Part shown: positions 7,650-14,863 of the stretch, piece after piece
Numbering within the stretch: position 1 is the stretch's first letter
How the letters are laid out: each line of letters starts with the position of its first letter
Assembly (NCBI GenBank): GCA_034437655.1
Contig: DAOTTU010000044.1
Coordinates: 1-64,000 of the forward strand
Direction of reading: 5' to 3'
Source: J027 sp034437655
Lineage (GTDB): Bacteria; Chloroflexota; Anaerolineae; Aggregatilineales; J027
DNA length: 64,000 nucleotides
Notes under the pieces: model-generated
The model's database searches: none
What the model was told of the DNA's origin: nothing
What the model saw: the letters and a program-made list of their open reading frames with translations, nothing else
Translations under genes and position numbers: made by a program

Positions 7650-10415
7650 CTACACGACGATGTTCACCATATGGCGTTGCGCAATGTAGATGATTTTGCG
7701 TGGTTCGCTACCATTCAAATACTTCTGAATATTGGGGGCGGCCAGCGCTTTGGACTTTGCATCCGCTTCGCTAATGTCTGCCGCAACATTGATACGGTCA
7801 CGCACCTTGCCATTGACCTGAATCACCAGCGTAACTTCGTCCTCCGCAGCAATCTCAGGGTCATATTCTGGCCAGGTTTGCTGATGAATGCTATACGGTA
7901 GCCCCAGATGCTCAGTCCAGAGTTCTTCAGCAATAAACGGCGTAATCGGTGCCATCAGACGCAACATGATGTTCATAGTCTGCTGCCACGTCTCGGCGTC
8001 GATCTGCTCGTCGCGTATGACCGTGCGCAGATGGTTGCGTAGTTCCATCAGAGCAGCAACCGCCGTGTTAAAGCTGAAGCGCTCCATACTTTCCTCAACA
8101 CGCTGAATGGTCTGGTGTGCTTTGCGTAGTGTCCCCCGGTTTGCGCTGTCGTCGCCCTCACCACTCGGCGGGCCATTCGACACCATATCCCAGACATCTT
8201 TCACCCAACGCACAACACCCGAAACACCTTGCGGATCCCATGGGCCGCCTTTTTGCCAGTCAAAAGCAAACATCAAGTAAGCCCGTACTGCGTCTGCACC
8301 GTATTGCTCGACCAGTTCGTCCGGGTTAACGACATTGCCTTTACTCTTGGACATACGCTGTACTTCCAGATGGTGTTTCAACTGATCGTAACGCGCTGTG
8401 CCTTCCATACCCGGGATGATGATGTCGGCGTCTTCGGGGATTTCGACAACGGTAATTTCATCTTCACCACTGGCGACACGGATGACGTTTTCGGTGCGGT
8501 CCATAATTTCGCCAGCAATGCCGTCTGCGGGCATATTGTCGCGGTCAATGACTTCAACGCGGCTGGCATGGATGCGGCCATCCCGTTCAACGCCTTCAAC
8601 ACACACGACATCGCCATCACGCTCAGCCCCCAGAACTTGGCCCTGATTGCGCAACATCAACATCGGCTCATCGAAGATCGTTTCTGGGTCGCGACCGTGT
8701 TCTTGCATCACCGCGCTGGCATCATCAAACACGCCAATATCACGCAGCACTTTGGTAAAGAAACGAGTGTACAGCAGGTGCAACGTCGCGTGTTCAGCGC
8801 CACCTGTATACACATCAACGGGTAGCCAGTAGGCGGCTTCTTCAGGGTCGAAGGGTGCTTTGTCATCGTGTGGCGACAGGTAACGCAGTTGATACCATGA
8901 CGAACACATGAAGGTATCCATCGTGTCGGTTTCACGACGCGCCGGGTTGCCATCGCTGTCATGGGTACGCAGGAACGGCTCGTGATAAGTCAACGGGCTG
9001 CGACCACTTGGTAAGAAATCGACATCTTCTGGTAATTGCGGCATATTGTCGTCTTGAGCCGGTTCAATGGTGCCATCTTCGCGGTAGATCATTGGGATGG
9101 GCGCACCCCAGTAGCGCTGGCGGCTGATGAGCCAGTCACGCAGACGATAATTGATTGATTCTGTGCCAATATCCTGTTCTTGCAGCCAGTCGATTACAGC
9201 GGCGATGGCCGGGTTTTTGCGGCCCTTCTCATTGTTAGAAGGCGTACCGTCGAATTGCCCGCTGTTGACCATCACCCCGGCACCCGTCACAGCTTCGTGC
9301 ATCGTCGCACCGTCTAACGTTTCGCCTTCGGGTTGGATAACAACACGCACTTCCAGGTCATATTGGCGGGCAAATGCGAAGTCGCGCTCGTCATGCGCTG
9401 GCACTGCCATAATCGCACCAGTGCCATAACTGATCATGACGTAATCAGCAATCCAGATGGGGACGCGCTCGTTATTCACCGGGTTGATGGCATAACCACC
9501 GGTGAAGACACCCGTTTTCTCGCGCTCATCGGACATACGCTCGATTTCAGTGGCAGCAGCGGCTTTTTCACTGTAGGCTTTAACCGCTTCCTGTTGGTCA
9601 TCCGTCGTGACGTTGTAGACCAGTGGATGTTCTGGTGCCAGCACCATAAACGTCGCGCCCCAGAGCGTGTCTGGTCGTGTGGTGAAAATCTCGAAGGCAT
9701 CACCACCTTCAGTTTGGAAGGTCACGCGGGCCCCTTCGCTGCGCCCAATCCAGTTGGTTTGCATGATTTTGACAGGCTCGGGCCAGTCCAGTTGCCCAAA
9801 GTCCAACAATTCATCGGCATATTTTGTTATGCGGAAGAACCATTGCTCCATCATCTTCTGGACGACGGGCTGCCCGGTGCGCTCATCTTTGCCATCGATA
9901 ACCTGTTCGTTGGCCAGTACGGTTTGCAACGTCGGTGACCAGTTGACCATCGCTTCATCACGATAGGCTAGATCATTTTGATAGAATTTCTTAAAGAACC
10001 ACATCGTCCAGTGATAGTATTTGGGGGTGCAGCTAATGGCTTCACGTTCCCAGTCGAACATAGCCCCCATGCTGCGGAGTTGCTTGCGCATCCGTTCAAC
10101 ATTACTGTATGTCCATTTCCAGGGGTGGATATTGCGCGAAATAGCAGCCTGTTCGGCAGGCAGACCAAAAGCGTCGAAGCCCATCGGAAACAGGACATTA
10201 TAGCCTTTCATACGCATGTAGCGGGCGCGTGCGTCTGAGGGGGTCATTGCGAACCAGTGCCCGATGTGCAAGTCGCCCGAGGGGTAGGGCAACATGGTCA
10301 GGGCGTAGTGCTTGGGTTTGTCCCAGTCAATGGTGGCACGGTAGATGCCGTCGGTTTCCCACTGTTCGGACCAGCGCTGTTCAATGGTTTGGTGGTGATA
10401 GGTCTTTTCAGCCAT
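7650..10415 (-). CDS. leuS: Leucyl-tRNA synthetase
   Basis: A class I synthetase of 921 residues that charges tRNA-Leu. It has the signature HIGH (residues 50-53, in SGDLHIGHWF), the editing-domain motif TTRPDTLWGATF, and MSKSKGNVV near residue 690 as the KMSKS loop. The C-terminus carries the anticodon-binding domain and a final domain with VNGKVRD. The start is an ATG at 10415 after AGGAAGG. It is some 60-100 residues longer than many bacterial LeuRS; the extra length lies before KMSKS (roughly 590-680), in the position of the leucine-specific domain, where two short beta-rich repeats seem to be added. A leucine T-box leader lies upstream at 10788-11175, but a small ORF and a terminator-like hairpin intervene. 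Confidence 0.97.
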   Translation of the reverse strand: MAEKTYHHQTIEQRWSEQWETDGIYRATIDWDKPKHYALTMLPYPSGDLHIGHWFAMTPSDARARYMRMKGYNVLFPMGFDAFGLPAEQAAISRNIHPWKWTYSNVERMRKQLRSMGAMFDWEREAISCTPKYYHWTMWFFKKFYQNDLAYRDEAMVNWSPTLQTVLANEQVIDGKDERTGQPVVQKMMEQWFFRITKYADELLDFGQLDWPEPVKIMQTNWIGRSEGARVTFQTEGGDAFEIFTTRPDTLWGATFMVLAPEHPLVYNVTTDDQQEAVKAYSEKAAAATEIERMSDEREKTGVFTGGYAINPVNNERVPIWIADYVMISYGTGAIMAVPAHDERDFAFARQYDLEVRVVIQPEGETLDGATMHEAVTGAGVMVNSGQFDGTPSNNEKGRKNPAIAAVIDWLQEQDIGTESINYRLRDWLISRQRYWGAPIPMIYREDGTIEPAQDDNMPQLPEDVDFLPSGRSPLTYHEPFLRTHDSDGNPARRETDTMDTFMCSSWYQLRYLSPHDDKAPFDPEEAAYWLPVDVYTGGAEHATLHLLYTRFFTKVLRDIGVFDDASAVMQEHGRDPETIFDEPMLMLRNQGQVLGAERDGDVVCVEGVERDGRIHASRVEVIDRDNMPADGIAGEIMDRTENVIRVASGEDEITVVEIPEDADIIIPGMEGTARYDQLKHHLEVQRMSKSKGNVVNPDELVEQYGADAVRAYLMFAFDWQKGGPWDPQGVSGVVRWVKDVWDMVSNGPPSGEGDDSANRGTLRKAHQTIQRVEESMERFSFNTAVAALMELRNHLRTVIRDEQIDAETWQQTMNIMLRLMAPITPFIAEELWTEHLGLPYSIHQQTWPEYDPEIAAEDEVTLVIQVNGKVRDRINVAADISEADAKSKALAAPNIQKYLNGSEPRKIIYIAQRHMVNIVV

Positions 10416-10486
10416 ATATCCTTCCTGAAAGGGGTCATTAAAAATGATTCAACGGTTAACCAAAAAATGCTACCAGTGACGTACAA

Positions 10487-10513
10487 CAAAAAACCGCAGC
10501 AAAATGCCACGGC
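10487..10513 (-). terminator. Terminator-like hairpin between the 46-aa ORF and leuS
   Basis: On the reverse strand GCCGTGGCA pairs with TGCTGCGGT (three wobble pairs) around a three-base loop, followed by six T. It would end transcripts of the small ORF or attenuate entry into leuS. Confidence 0.7.
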
Positions 10514-10542
10514 TTGTACTCAGGGGGTTGGGGGCGTTCCGG

Positions 10543-10683
10543 TCAGTGACGGTTCTGAGGTCGATTGCGGACCGGAATGCGTTGCGGAGCCTGTGGCGCA
10601 GGTTTGAGCGCTTGCTCAAGGGTTTCAAGCAAGTCACGAAGGCGGTCGGTAAAGCTGCGTTGTTGGTTGCGTTCTTGCGCCAT
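10543..10683 (-). CDS. Small basic protein of 46 residues between T-box and leuS
   Basis: ATG at 10683 follows a strong AAGGAG site with good spacing, and the frame closes with TGA at 10543. The peptide starts MAQERNQQRSFTDRLRDLL; a predicted amphipathic helix (residues 10-27) is followed by a Pro/Arg/Gln/Asn-rich tail. No family is recognised. It is the first reading frame after the leucine T-box terminator, so leucine starvation should raise its translation. It could be a real small protein or merely a translated segment of the leuS leader; the ribosome site favours translation. Confidence 0.55.
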   Translation of the reverse strand: MAQERNQQRSFTDRLRDLLETLEQALKPAPQAPQRIPVRNRPQNRH

Positions 10684-10787
10684 CTTTAAGCTCCTTGGAT
10701 TGGCAATTGTATGTTCACTTCTCTCATTATATGGATAACGCGGCCAAAATGGAAATTACCTTAACGCGGCTATTATCTGCGCTAAAA

Positions 10788-10841
10788 CAAAAAATCCTTT
10801 TCATACCGTGCAGTTATTACTACACAGGGACGAAAAGGATT
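10788..10841 (-). terminator. Leucine T-box terminator
   Basis: A ten-pair perfect stem (AATCCTTTTC with GAAAAGGATT, 10832-10841 and 10793-10802) precedes a T-run on the reverse strand. Its 5' arm overlaps the antiterminator, so the two structures exclude each other, as in T-box attenuators. Confidence 0.92.
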
Positions 10842-10880
10842 CCGCGTTACCACCCTGAATTGGTAGCATTTTCAGGTTAG

Positions 10881-10953
10881 TGGACCCAAAGGGACTCGAA
10901 CCCTTGACCTCTTCAATGCCATTGAAGTGCTCTCCCAACTGAGCTATGGGCCC
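10881..10953 (-). tRNA. tRNA-Ala (anticodon GGC)
   Basis: A 73-base cloverleaf on the reverse strand: acceptor GGGCCCA with TGGGTCC (one G-U), D arm GCTC/GAGC, anticodon stem CTTCA/TGAAG with loop ATGGCAT (anticodon GGC, reading GCC/GCU), five-base variable region AGGTC, and T arm AAGGG/CCCTT with loop TTCGAGT. The discriminator is A and CCA is not encoded. All stems pair, so it looks functional. It lies inside the leucine T-box leader, 25 bases before the T-box motif, and would be co-transcribed with it from the 11183-11211 promoter. Confidence 0.97.
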
Positions 10954-11182
10954 CGATTTTAGGACTAACAAGCTACCCGCTTCATTCCGCTTAACGTGCG
11001 CGACCCGTCATCATTTACTGAGCGCAAAACACTCACGCTGTTCAAAGATGATGCTCATGAACGAGTTCAGTCTGGTGGCGACACCTACGCCGTGCCAAGT
11101 TTCCAATAAATCTCGGCTTTCTGTGGTGTTGACCTACTACTTTCAATCACAGCAAATGTAATTCACTTGTTAAAGTAAGCAC

Positions 11183-11211
11183 ATTGTAGAGGGCAGCCCT
11201 GACGTTGTCAA
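11183..11211 (-). promoter_or_regulatory. Promoter of the T-box / tRNA-Ala / leuS transcript
   Basis: On the reverse strand TTGACA (11206-11211) and TACAAT (11183-11188) are separated by exactly 17 bases, near-consensus. Transcription would start around 11175, just before T-box Stem I. Confidence 0.85.
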
Positions 11212-11236
11212 GACACAGGATTGCCCACCACAGTCG

Positions 11237-11569
11237 CTATTCCGTCGCGGTTTCGTCAGTGGTGGTCTCGTCTTCGGTATCGGTGCCACTATCTTCGGCC
11301 GAGGCATCCGCATCGTTGCTATCTGCTTCGTCAACTTCGTCTTCAGCAGCACCCGTTTCAGTCTCATCGGCGGCGGCGTCATCACTGGCAGCATCGCTTT
11401 CAGTATCGAGCTGTTCCGTAATACCGGTTTCCGGTTCAGTGGTGTCACTATGCGTGTCGATTTCGGGCAGCAGAATGGCAACAAGAATAACCCCGACGAC
11501 GATCACACCAACGACGGTGCCAACGATGGCGGGCCCTGCCCAAAGGAGATTGTTTGGCTTTTGCTCCAT
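11237..11569 (-). CDS. Small single-pass membrane protein with acidic tail
   Basis: A 110-residue protein with a hydrophobic helix at about residues 9-34 and a C-terminal tail of about 70 residues made mostly of Glu, Asp, Thr, Ala and Ser. No family is recognised. Such short anchored, very acidic and probably disordered proteins are hard to place. It lies downstream of the TPR protein gene on the same strand (81 bases apart) and ends just before the T-box promoter. No strong ribosome site is visible, so the start is less certain. Confidence 0.6.
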   Translation of the reverse strand: MEQKPNNLLWAGPAIVGTVVGVIVVGVILVAILLPEIDTHSDTTEPETGITEQLDTESDAASDDAAADETETGAAEDEVDEADSNDADASAEDSGTDTEDETTTDETATE

Positions 11570-11650
11570 AGGTTTTCAATACTTTCCTGTGTGTTTTCCC
11601 GAAAATATCACCGCTAAATCATTGCACAGAATGTCGTGTTACGCAACGGA

Positions 11651-12352
11651 TCAGCGCAGATCATCCAGAATTGCGTCAATGTCGGTTCTGTCTGCCGCTT
11701 CTGGTGTCAGTTCCAGATAAGTTTCGAGGTCGTCAAGTGCCAATTCCGGTTCGTCATTCGCCAGTGCAGCCAGTCCACGCTCACGATAGGCGATAATCAG
11801 CTCATCATCCAATTCAAGCGCGGTGGTGAAGCTCTCAATAGCGGCGTCGTAGGCTTCAAGCTGGGTTTGCACAATGCCGGCCGCCAGATAGTAGGCTGCT
11901 TGCCCGGCATCATATTCCAGCGCTAGTTCATAGTCTGCCAGCGCGGCTTCAAAATCTTCCAGTGAAAAATAGACGGTTGCCCGAAAAGCGTACACTTCTG
12001 CGATGGTCGGTTGCAATTCGATAGCCTCAGTATAGTCACTCAGTGCCCGTTCAAGGTCGCCTTCTTGCTGGTACAGTTGCCCACGCTGAAAATGGGCGCG
12101 AAAGAGCGAAATCTCGTCGATGTCGTCCAGTTCCAGTGCGGTATTGAGCAGATACAGGGCCGCAGTCGGTCGGTCGGCATTGTTCAAGAGCCGTGCCTGT
12201 TCAACGAGTACATCAGCAGTGGGTGCGGATGGGGTGCCGGGTGTGCTGATGGGTAGAAAATCTGGGCGGGCGTCGCTGTTGGCAGTTGTGTTGAGAAGCA
12301 ATAGAATTGCTAGTAATGTGCTGATGATGCTAATCCAGATAAGACGCGGCAT
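11651..12352 (-). CDS. Exported or membrane-anchored TPR protein
   Basis: A 233-residue protein with an N-terminal hydrophobic segment (about residues 4-24) acting as signal peptide or anchor. From about residue 45 onward it has five or six TPR units, for example AFRATVYFSLEDFEAALADY and YRERGLAALANDEPELALDD with the alternating small and large hydrophobic residues of TPR helices. TPR arrays are protein-binding scaffolds; the partner is unknown. A CAGGAG site precedes the ATG. It diverges from the Trp T-box promoter. Confidence 0.8.
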   Translation of the reverse strand: MPRLIWISIISTLLAILLLLNTTANSDARPDFLPISTPGTPSAPTADVLVEQARLLNNADRPTAALYLLNTALELDDIDEISLFRAHFQRGQLYQQEGDLERALSDYTEAIELQPTIAEVYAFRATVYFSLEDFEAALADYELALEYDAGQAAYYLAAGIVQTQLEAYDAAIESFTTALELDDELIIAYRERGLAALANDEPELALDDLETYLELTPEAADRTDIDAILDDLR

Positions 12353-12393
12353 GAACAGGCTCCTGTTGAGATGAGATCAACTGTGTGGAATGC

Positions 12394-12422
12394 TTGACGG
12401 GTGACGTTGCTGATGCTATTCT
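12394..12422 (+). promoter_or_regulatory. Promoter of the trp T-box transcript
   Basis: TTGACG (12394-12399) and TATTCT (12417-12422) with a 17-base spacer, about 30 bases before the start of T-box Stem I. Confidence 0.75.
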
Positions 12423-12444
12423 ACGAAGAACAATTGATTTTCTA

Positions 12445-12737
12445 AAGGCTTTGATGCGGAAAAGTACGCCTGTTGCAACGTGTTTTAGAGAGCCGCTGGT
12501 GCTGGAAATGCGGTACACCCTCACAGGCAGAATGGGCCGCAGAGCTGCGCCGAAGAACCGCCCCATAGGTGGGTACAGTATTCTGCGCCGGAATCACCCC
12601 CGTTAGCATAGGTGAGGGTATCGGTAGATAATGCGATGCTACCCGTACCTGCATAGAGTGAGGCAGTATCGCGTTGTACTGTCTAATCCGAGTGGCACCA
12701 CGGGCCCCTTTCTCGTCTCGGGAGGAAGGGGCTTTTT
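12445..12737 (+). promoter_or_regulatory. Tryptophan-specific T-box leader (UGG specifier)
   Basis: The AGTA specifier-loop element is at 12463-12466, followed by the AGAGAGCCGC distal arm near 12487-12513. GAA-TGG-G places a Trp codon UGG at 12533-12535. The T-box motif GAGTGGCACCACGG is at 12690-12703 with its antiterminator partner CGTCTC at 12714-12719. The bulge UGGC would pair with GCCA, fitting the G73 discriminator of bacterial tRNA-Trp. Uncharged tRNA-Trp should stabilise the antiterminator and allow trpE and trpG expression. Confidence 0.93.
12704..12737 (+). terminator. Tryptophan T-box terminator
   Basis: GCCCCTTTC pairs with GAAGGGGC (one base offset) around a short loop and is followed by TTTTT, mutually exclusive with the antiterminator. 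Confidence 0.92.
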
Positions 12738-12762
12738 ACATTTATTATGAGGAGTTCACGTT

Positions 12763-14247
12763 ATGAAACCAGCCACACAAGCCCCAACTGCGCGGTTGTC
12801 CCCACAGCCGGAAGATATGCCAGCCCTTTTTGCACAGGGTGATCTCGTGCCTGTGTACCGTGTTTTGCCCGCTGACCTTGAAACCCCGGTGTCGGTCTTC
12901 CTGAAGCTCTTTCGTCGCGACGAACCAGCGTTCTTGCTGGAAAGTGTCGAAGGTGGCGAGCAGGTCGGCCGCTATTCGTTTATCGGTGTACAGCCACAGA
13001 AGATTCTGCGACCCTCGGCTGCACCAGACGCCGACGCCCTCGCCGAAATCAAAGCCGAACTTGACCGCTTCGAACCCGTGCATTTGCCCGGATTGCCGCG
13101 CTTTGTCGGGGGAGCAGTTGGTTTCCTCGGTTATGATGTCGTGCAGCAATTCGAGTGCCTGCCGCAGAACGCGCCCGACGCCACCGGGCTTCCTGACGCC
13201 CGCTTGATGCTGTGTGATACGCTGGTTATCTTCGACCATGTGAAAACACAGTTGATCGTCCTTTCGAACGCACACAATCAGGGCGAGCCTGATGCAGCCT
13301 ACACCGCAGCGGCCGAACGCATCGCCAGTATCGTCAAGCGCCTGCGTGCCCCGCTCGGTGACATTCCCGTTGCTGAAACGGTGCTGGACGAGCCGCTGGA
13401 ATCGAATTTTACACAGGACGATTTCGAGGCGGCAGTGGGCAAAGCCAAAGAGTACATCGCCGCTGGGGATGCGTTTCAGATTGTGCTGTCGCAGCGATTC
13501 AGTCGCAAAACCAGTGCCCCGCCGTTTGCAATCTATCGCTCATTACGGATGCTAAACCCTGCGCCCTACATGTTCTTTTTCCACTTTCCACAAGAAATGG
13601 ATGGTGAAGACTTCAACATCATCGGGGCCTCACCAGAATTGCAGGTTCGCCTCGAAGATGGAACGGCCAGTGTACGCCCTATCGCCGGGACACGTCCGCG
13701 TGGTGCAACACCAGACGAGGATGCAGCCTATGAAGCCAGTTTGCTGACCGACCCCAAAGAACGTGCCGAACACGTCATGCTGGTTGATTTGGGGCGCAAC
13801 GACCTCGGCCGTGTCTGCGACTATGGCTCGGTGCATGTGCCTGAACTCATGACGATTGAACGCTATTCGCATGTGATGCATATTGTGTCGCATGTTGAAG
13901 GTAAGCTCCGCGCAGGGTTGGACGCTTACGACCTGATGCGGGCCACCTTCCCCGCCGGGACGGTCAGCGGAGCGCCGAAAATCCGTGCAATGGAGATCAT
14001 TGATGAGCTAGAACCCGACCGCCGTGGTCCATACGCGGGTGCGGTTGGTTATTTCAGCTTCAGCGGCTGGATGGATACCTGTATCGCCATTCGTACTATG
14101 TCAATGGTTGGCGACCAGGTCTATATGCAAGCGGGGGCTGGTCTTGTTGCTGACAGTGACCCGACCACCGAATATGAAGAAACGCGCCACAAAGCGGCTG
14201 CCCTTGCCCGCGCCGTTGAACTGGCCGAACGTGGCTTTGACGAGTAA
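12763..14247 (+). CDS. trpE: Anthranilate synthase component I
   Basis: The 494-residue protein converts chorismate and ammonia (from TrpG) to anthranilate, the first committed step of tryptophan synthesis. The N-terminal domain has FLLESVEGGEQVGRYSF near residue 55, with the LLES tryptophan-binding motif, so feedback inhibition by Trp is expected. The chorismate-binding domain (about 220-485) has IIGASPELQVRLEDG, RPIAGTRPRG and TFPAGTVSGAPKIRAMEI. A GAGGAG site precedes the ATG. It is followed after 11 bases by trpG and is controlled by the Trp T-box. Confidence 0.97.
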   Translation: MKPATQAPTARLSPQPEDMPALFAQGDLVPVYRVLPADLETPVSVFLKLFRRDEPAFLLESVEGGEQVGRYSFIGVQPQKILRPSAAPDADALAEIKAELDRFEPVHLPGLPRFVGGAVGFLGYDVVQQFECLPQNAPDATGLPDARLMLCDTLVIFDHVKTQLIVLSNAHNQGEPDAAYTAAAERIASIVKRLRAPLGDIPVAETVLDEPLESNFTQDDFEAAVGKAKEYIAAGDAFQIVLSQRFSRKTSAPPFAIYRSLRMLNPAPYMFFFHFPQEMDGEDFNIIGASPELQVRLEDGTASVRPIAGTRPRGATPDEDAAYEASLLTDPKERAEHVMLVDLGRNDLGRVCDYGSVHVPELMTIERYSHVMHIVSHVEGKLRAGLDAYDLMRATFPAGTVSGAPKIRAMEIIDELEPDRRGPYAGAVGYFSFSGWMDTCIAIRTMSMVGDQVYMQAGAGLVADSDPTTEYEETRHKAAALARAVELAERGFDE

Positions 14248-14258
14248 CGGAGATAACC

Positions 14259-14825
14259 ATGATTTTAGTGATTGATAATTACGACAGCTTTACCTATAAC
14301 CTTGTGCAGTTGCTGGGTTCGCTTGGCGCAGAAATGACCATCATTCGCAACGACGATATGACCATTGACGAGATCAAAACCCTTGCGCCAGATCAAGTCG
14401 TGATTTCACCCGGCCCGGGCACGCCTGACGACGGTGGCATCTCGCTCGATGTGCTGCGTGAACTGGGCCCGACGACGCCTGTACTCGGTGTATGTCTTGG
14501 TCATCAGTGCATCGGTCAGGCTTATGGTGGCAAGGTCATCCGTGCCCCCAGGTTAATGCACGGCAAAACGTCGCAGGTCTTTCACCGTAACCAGCGTCTG
14601 TTTACCGGGATACCGAGTCCCTTTGAGGCCACGCGCTATCATAGCCTGATTGTGGAAGAACCACTGCCCGACTGCCTGAGTATTACGGCCTTCACTGATG
14701 AGGGCGATGTGATGGCGCTGCGACACAAGGAACACCCGGTAGTCGGCGTACAGTTCCATCCAGAAAGCATCCTGACAACGTATGGCGTGCGCCTGCTGCA
14801 AAACTTCCTTGAAGGTCGCCTTTAA
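14259..14825 (+). CDS. trpG: Anthranilate synthase component II (glutamine amidotransferase)
   Basis: A 188-residue class I glutamine amidotransferase. Key parts are the oxyanion region SPGPGTPDDGG, the nucleophile in GVCLGHQCIGQAYGG (Cys near 79) and the catalytic His-Glu in VGVQFHPESILT. It passes ammonia from glutamine to TrpE; in some bacteria the same subunit (PabA/TrpG) also serves p-aminobenzoate synthesis. It sits directly after trpE behind a GGAG site. No other trp genes are in the window. Confidence 0.95.
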   Translation: MILVIDNYDSFTYNLVQLLGSLGAEMTIIRNDDMTIDEIKTLAPDQVVISPGPGTPDDGGISLDVLRELGPTTPVLGVCLGHQCIGQAYGGKVIRAPRLMHGKTSQVFHRNQRLFTGIPSPFEATRYHSLIVEEPLPDCLSITAFTDEGDVMALRHKEHPVVGVQFHPESILTTYGVRLLQNFLEGRL

Positions 14826-14863
14826 CCGTGTTGACGCAACCGAAAACGCATAGGACATAACCC

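Larger units (their letters stand above)
10788..11175 (-). promoter_or_regulatory. Leucine-specific T-box leader (CUC specifier)
   Basis: T-box leaders sense uncharged tRNA. On the reverse strand the AGTA element of the specifier loop lies at about 11136-11142, the distal Stem I arm at 11094-11117 (GCCGAG pairing CTTGGC), and GAA-CTC-G places a Leu codon CUC at 11063-11065. A stem of the Stem III kind (GAG..CTC) follows near 11020. The T-box motif AGGGTGGTAACGCGG is at 10842-10856 and its partner CGTCCCT at 10826-10832. The UGGU bulge can pair with ACCA, fitting the A73 discriminator of tRNA-Leu. The tRNA-Ala gene at 10881-10953 lies between the Stem I part and the antiterminator, which is not normal for this class. 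Downstream are a 46-residue ORF and leuS. Confidence 0.9.

Noticed and set aside
8229..9938. Plus-strand ORFs of about 200 codons inside leuS
   Set aside because: They are mirror frames of a well-conserved gene, with no ribosome sites and no recognisable motifs.
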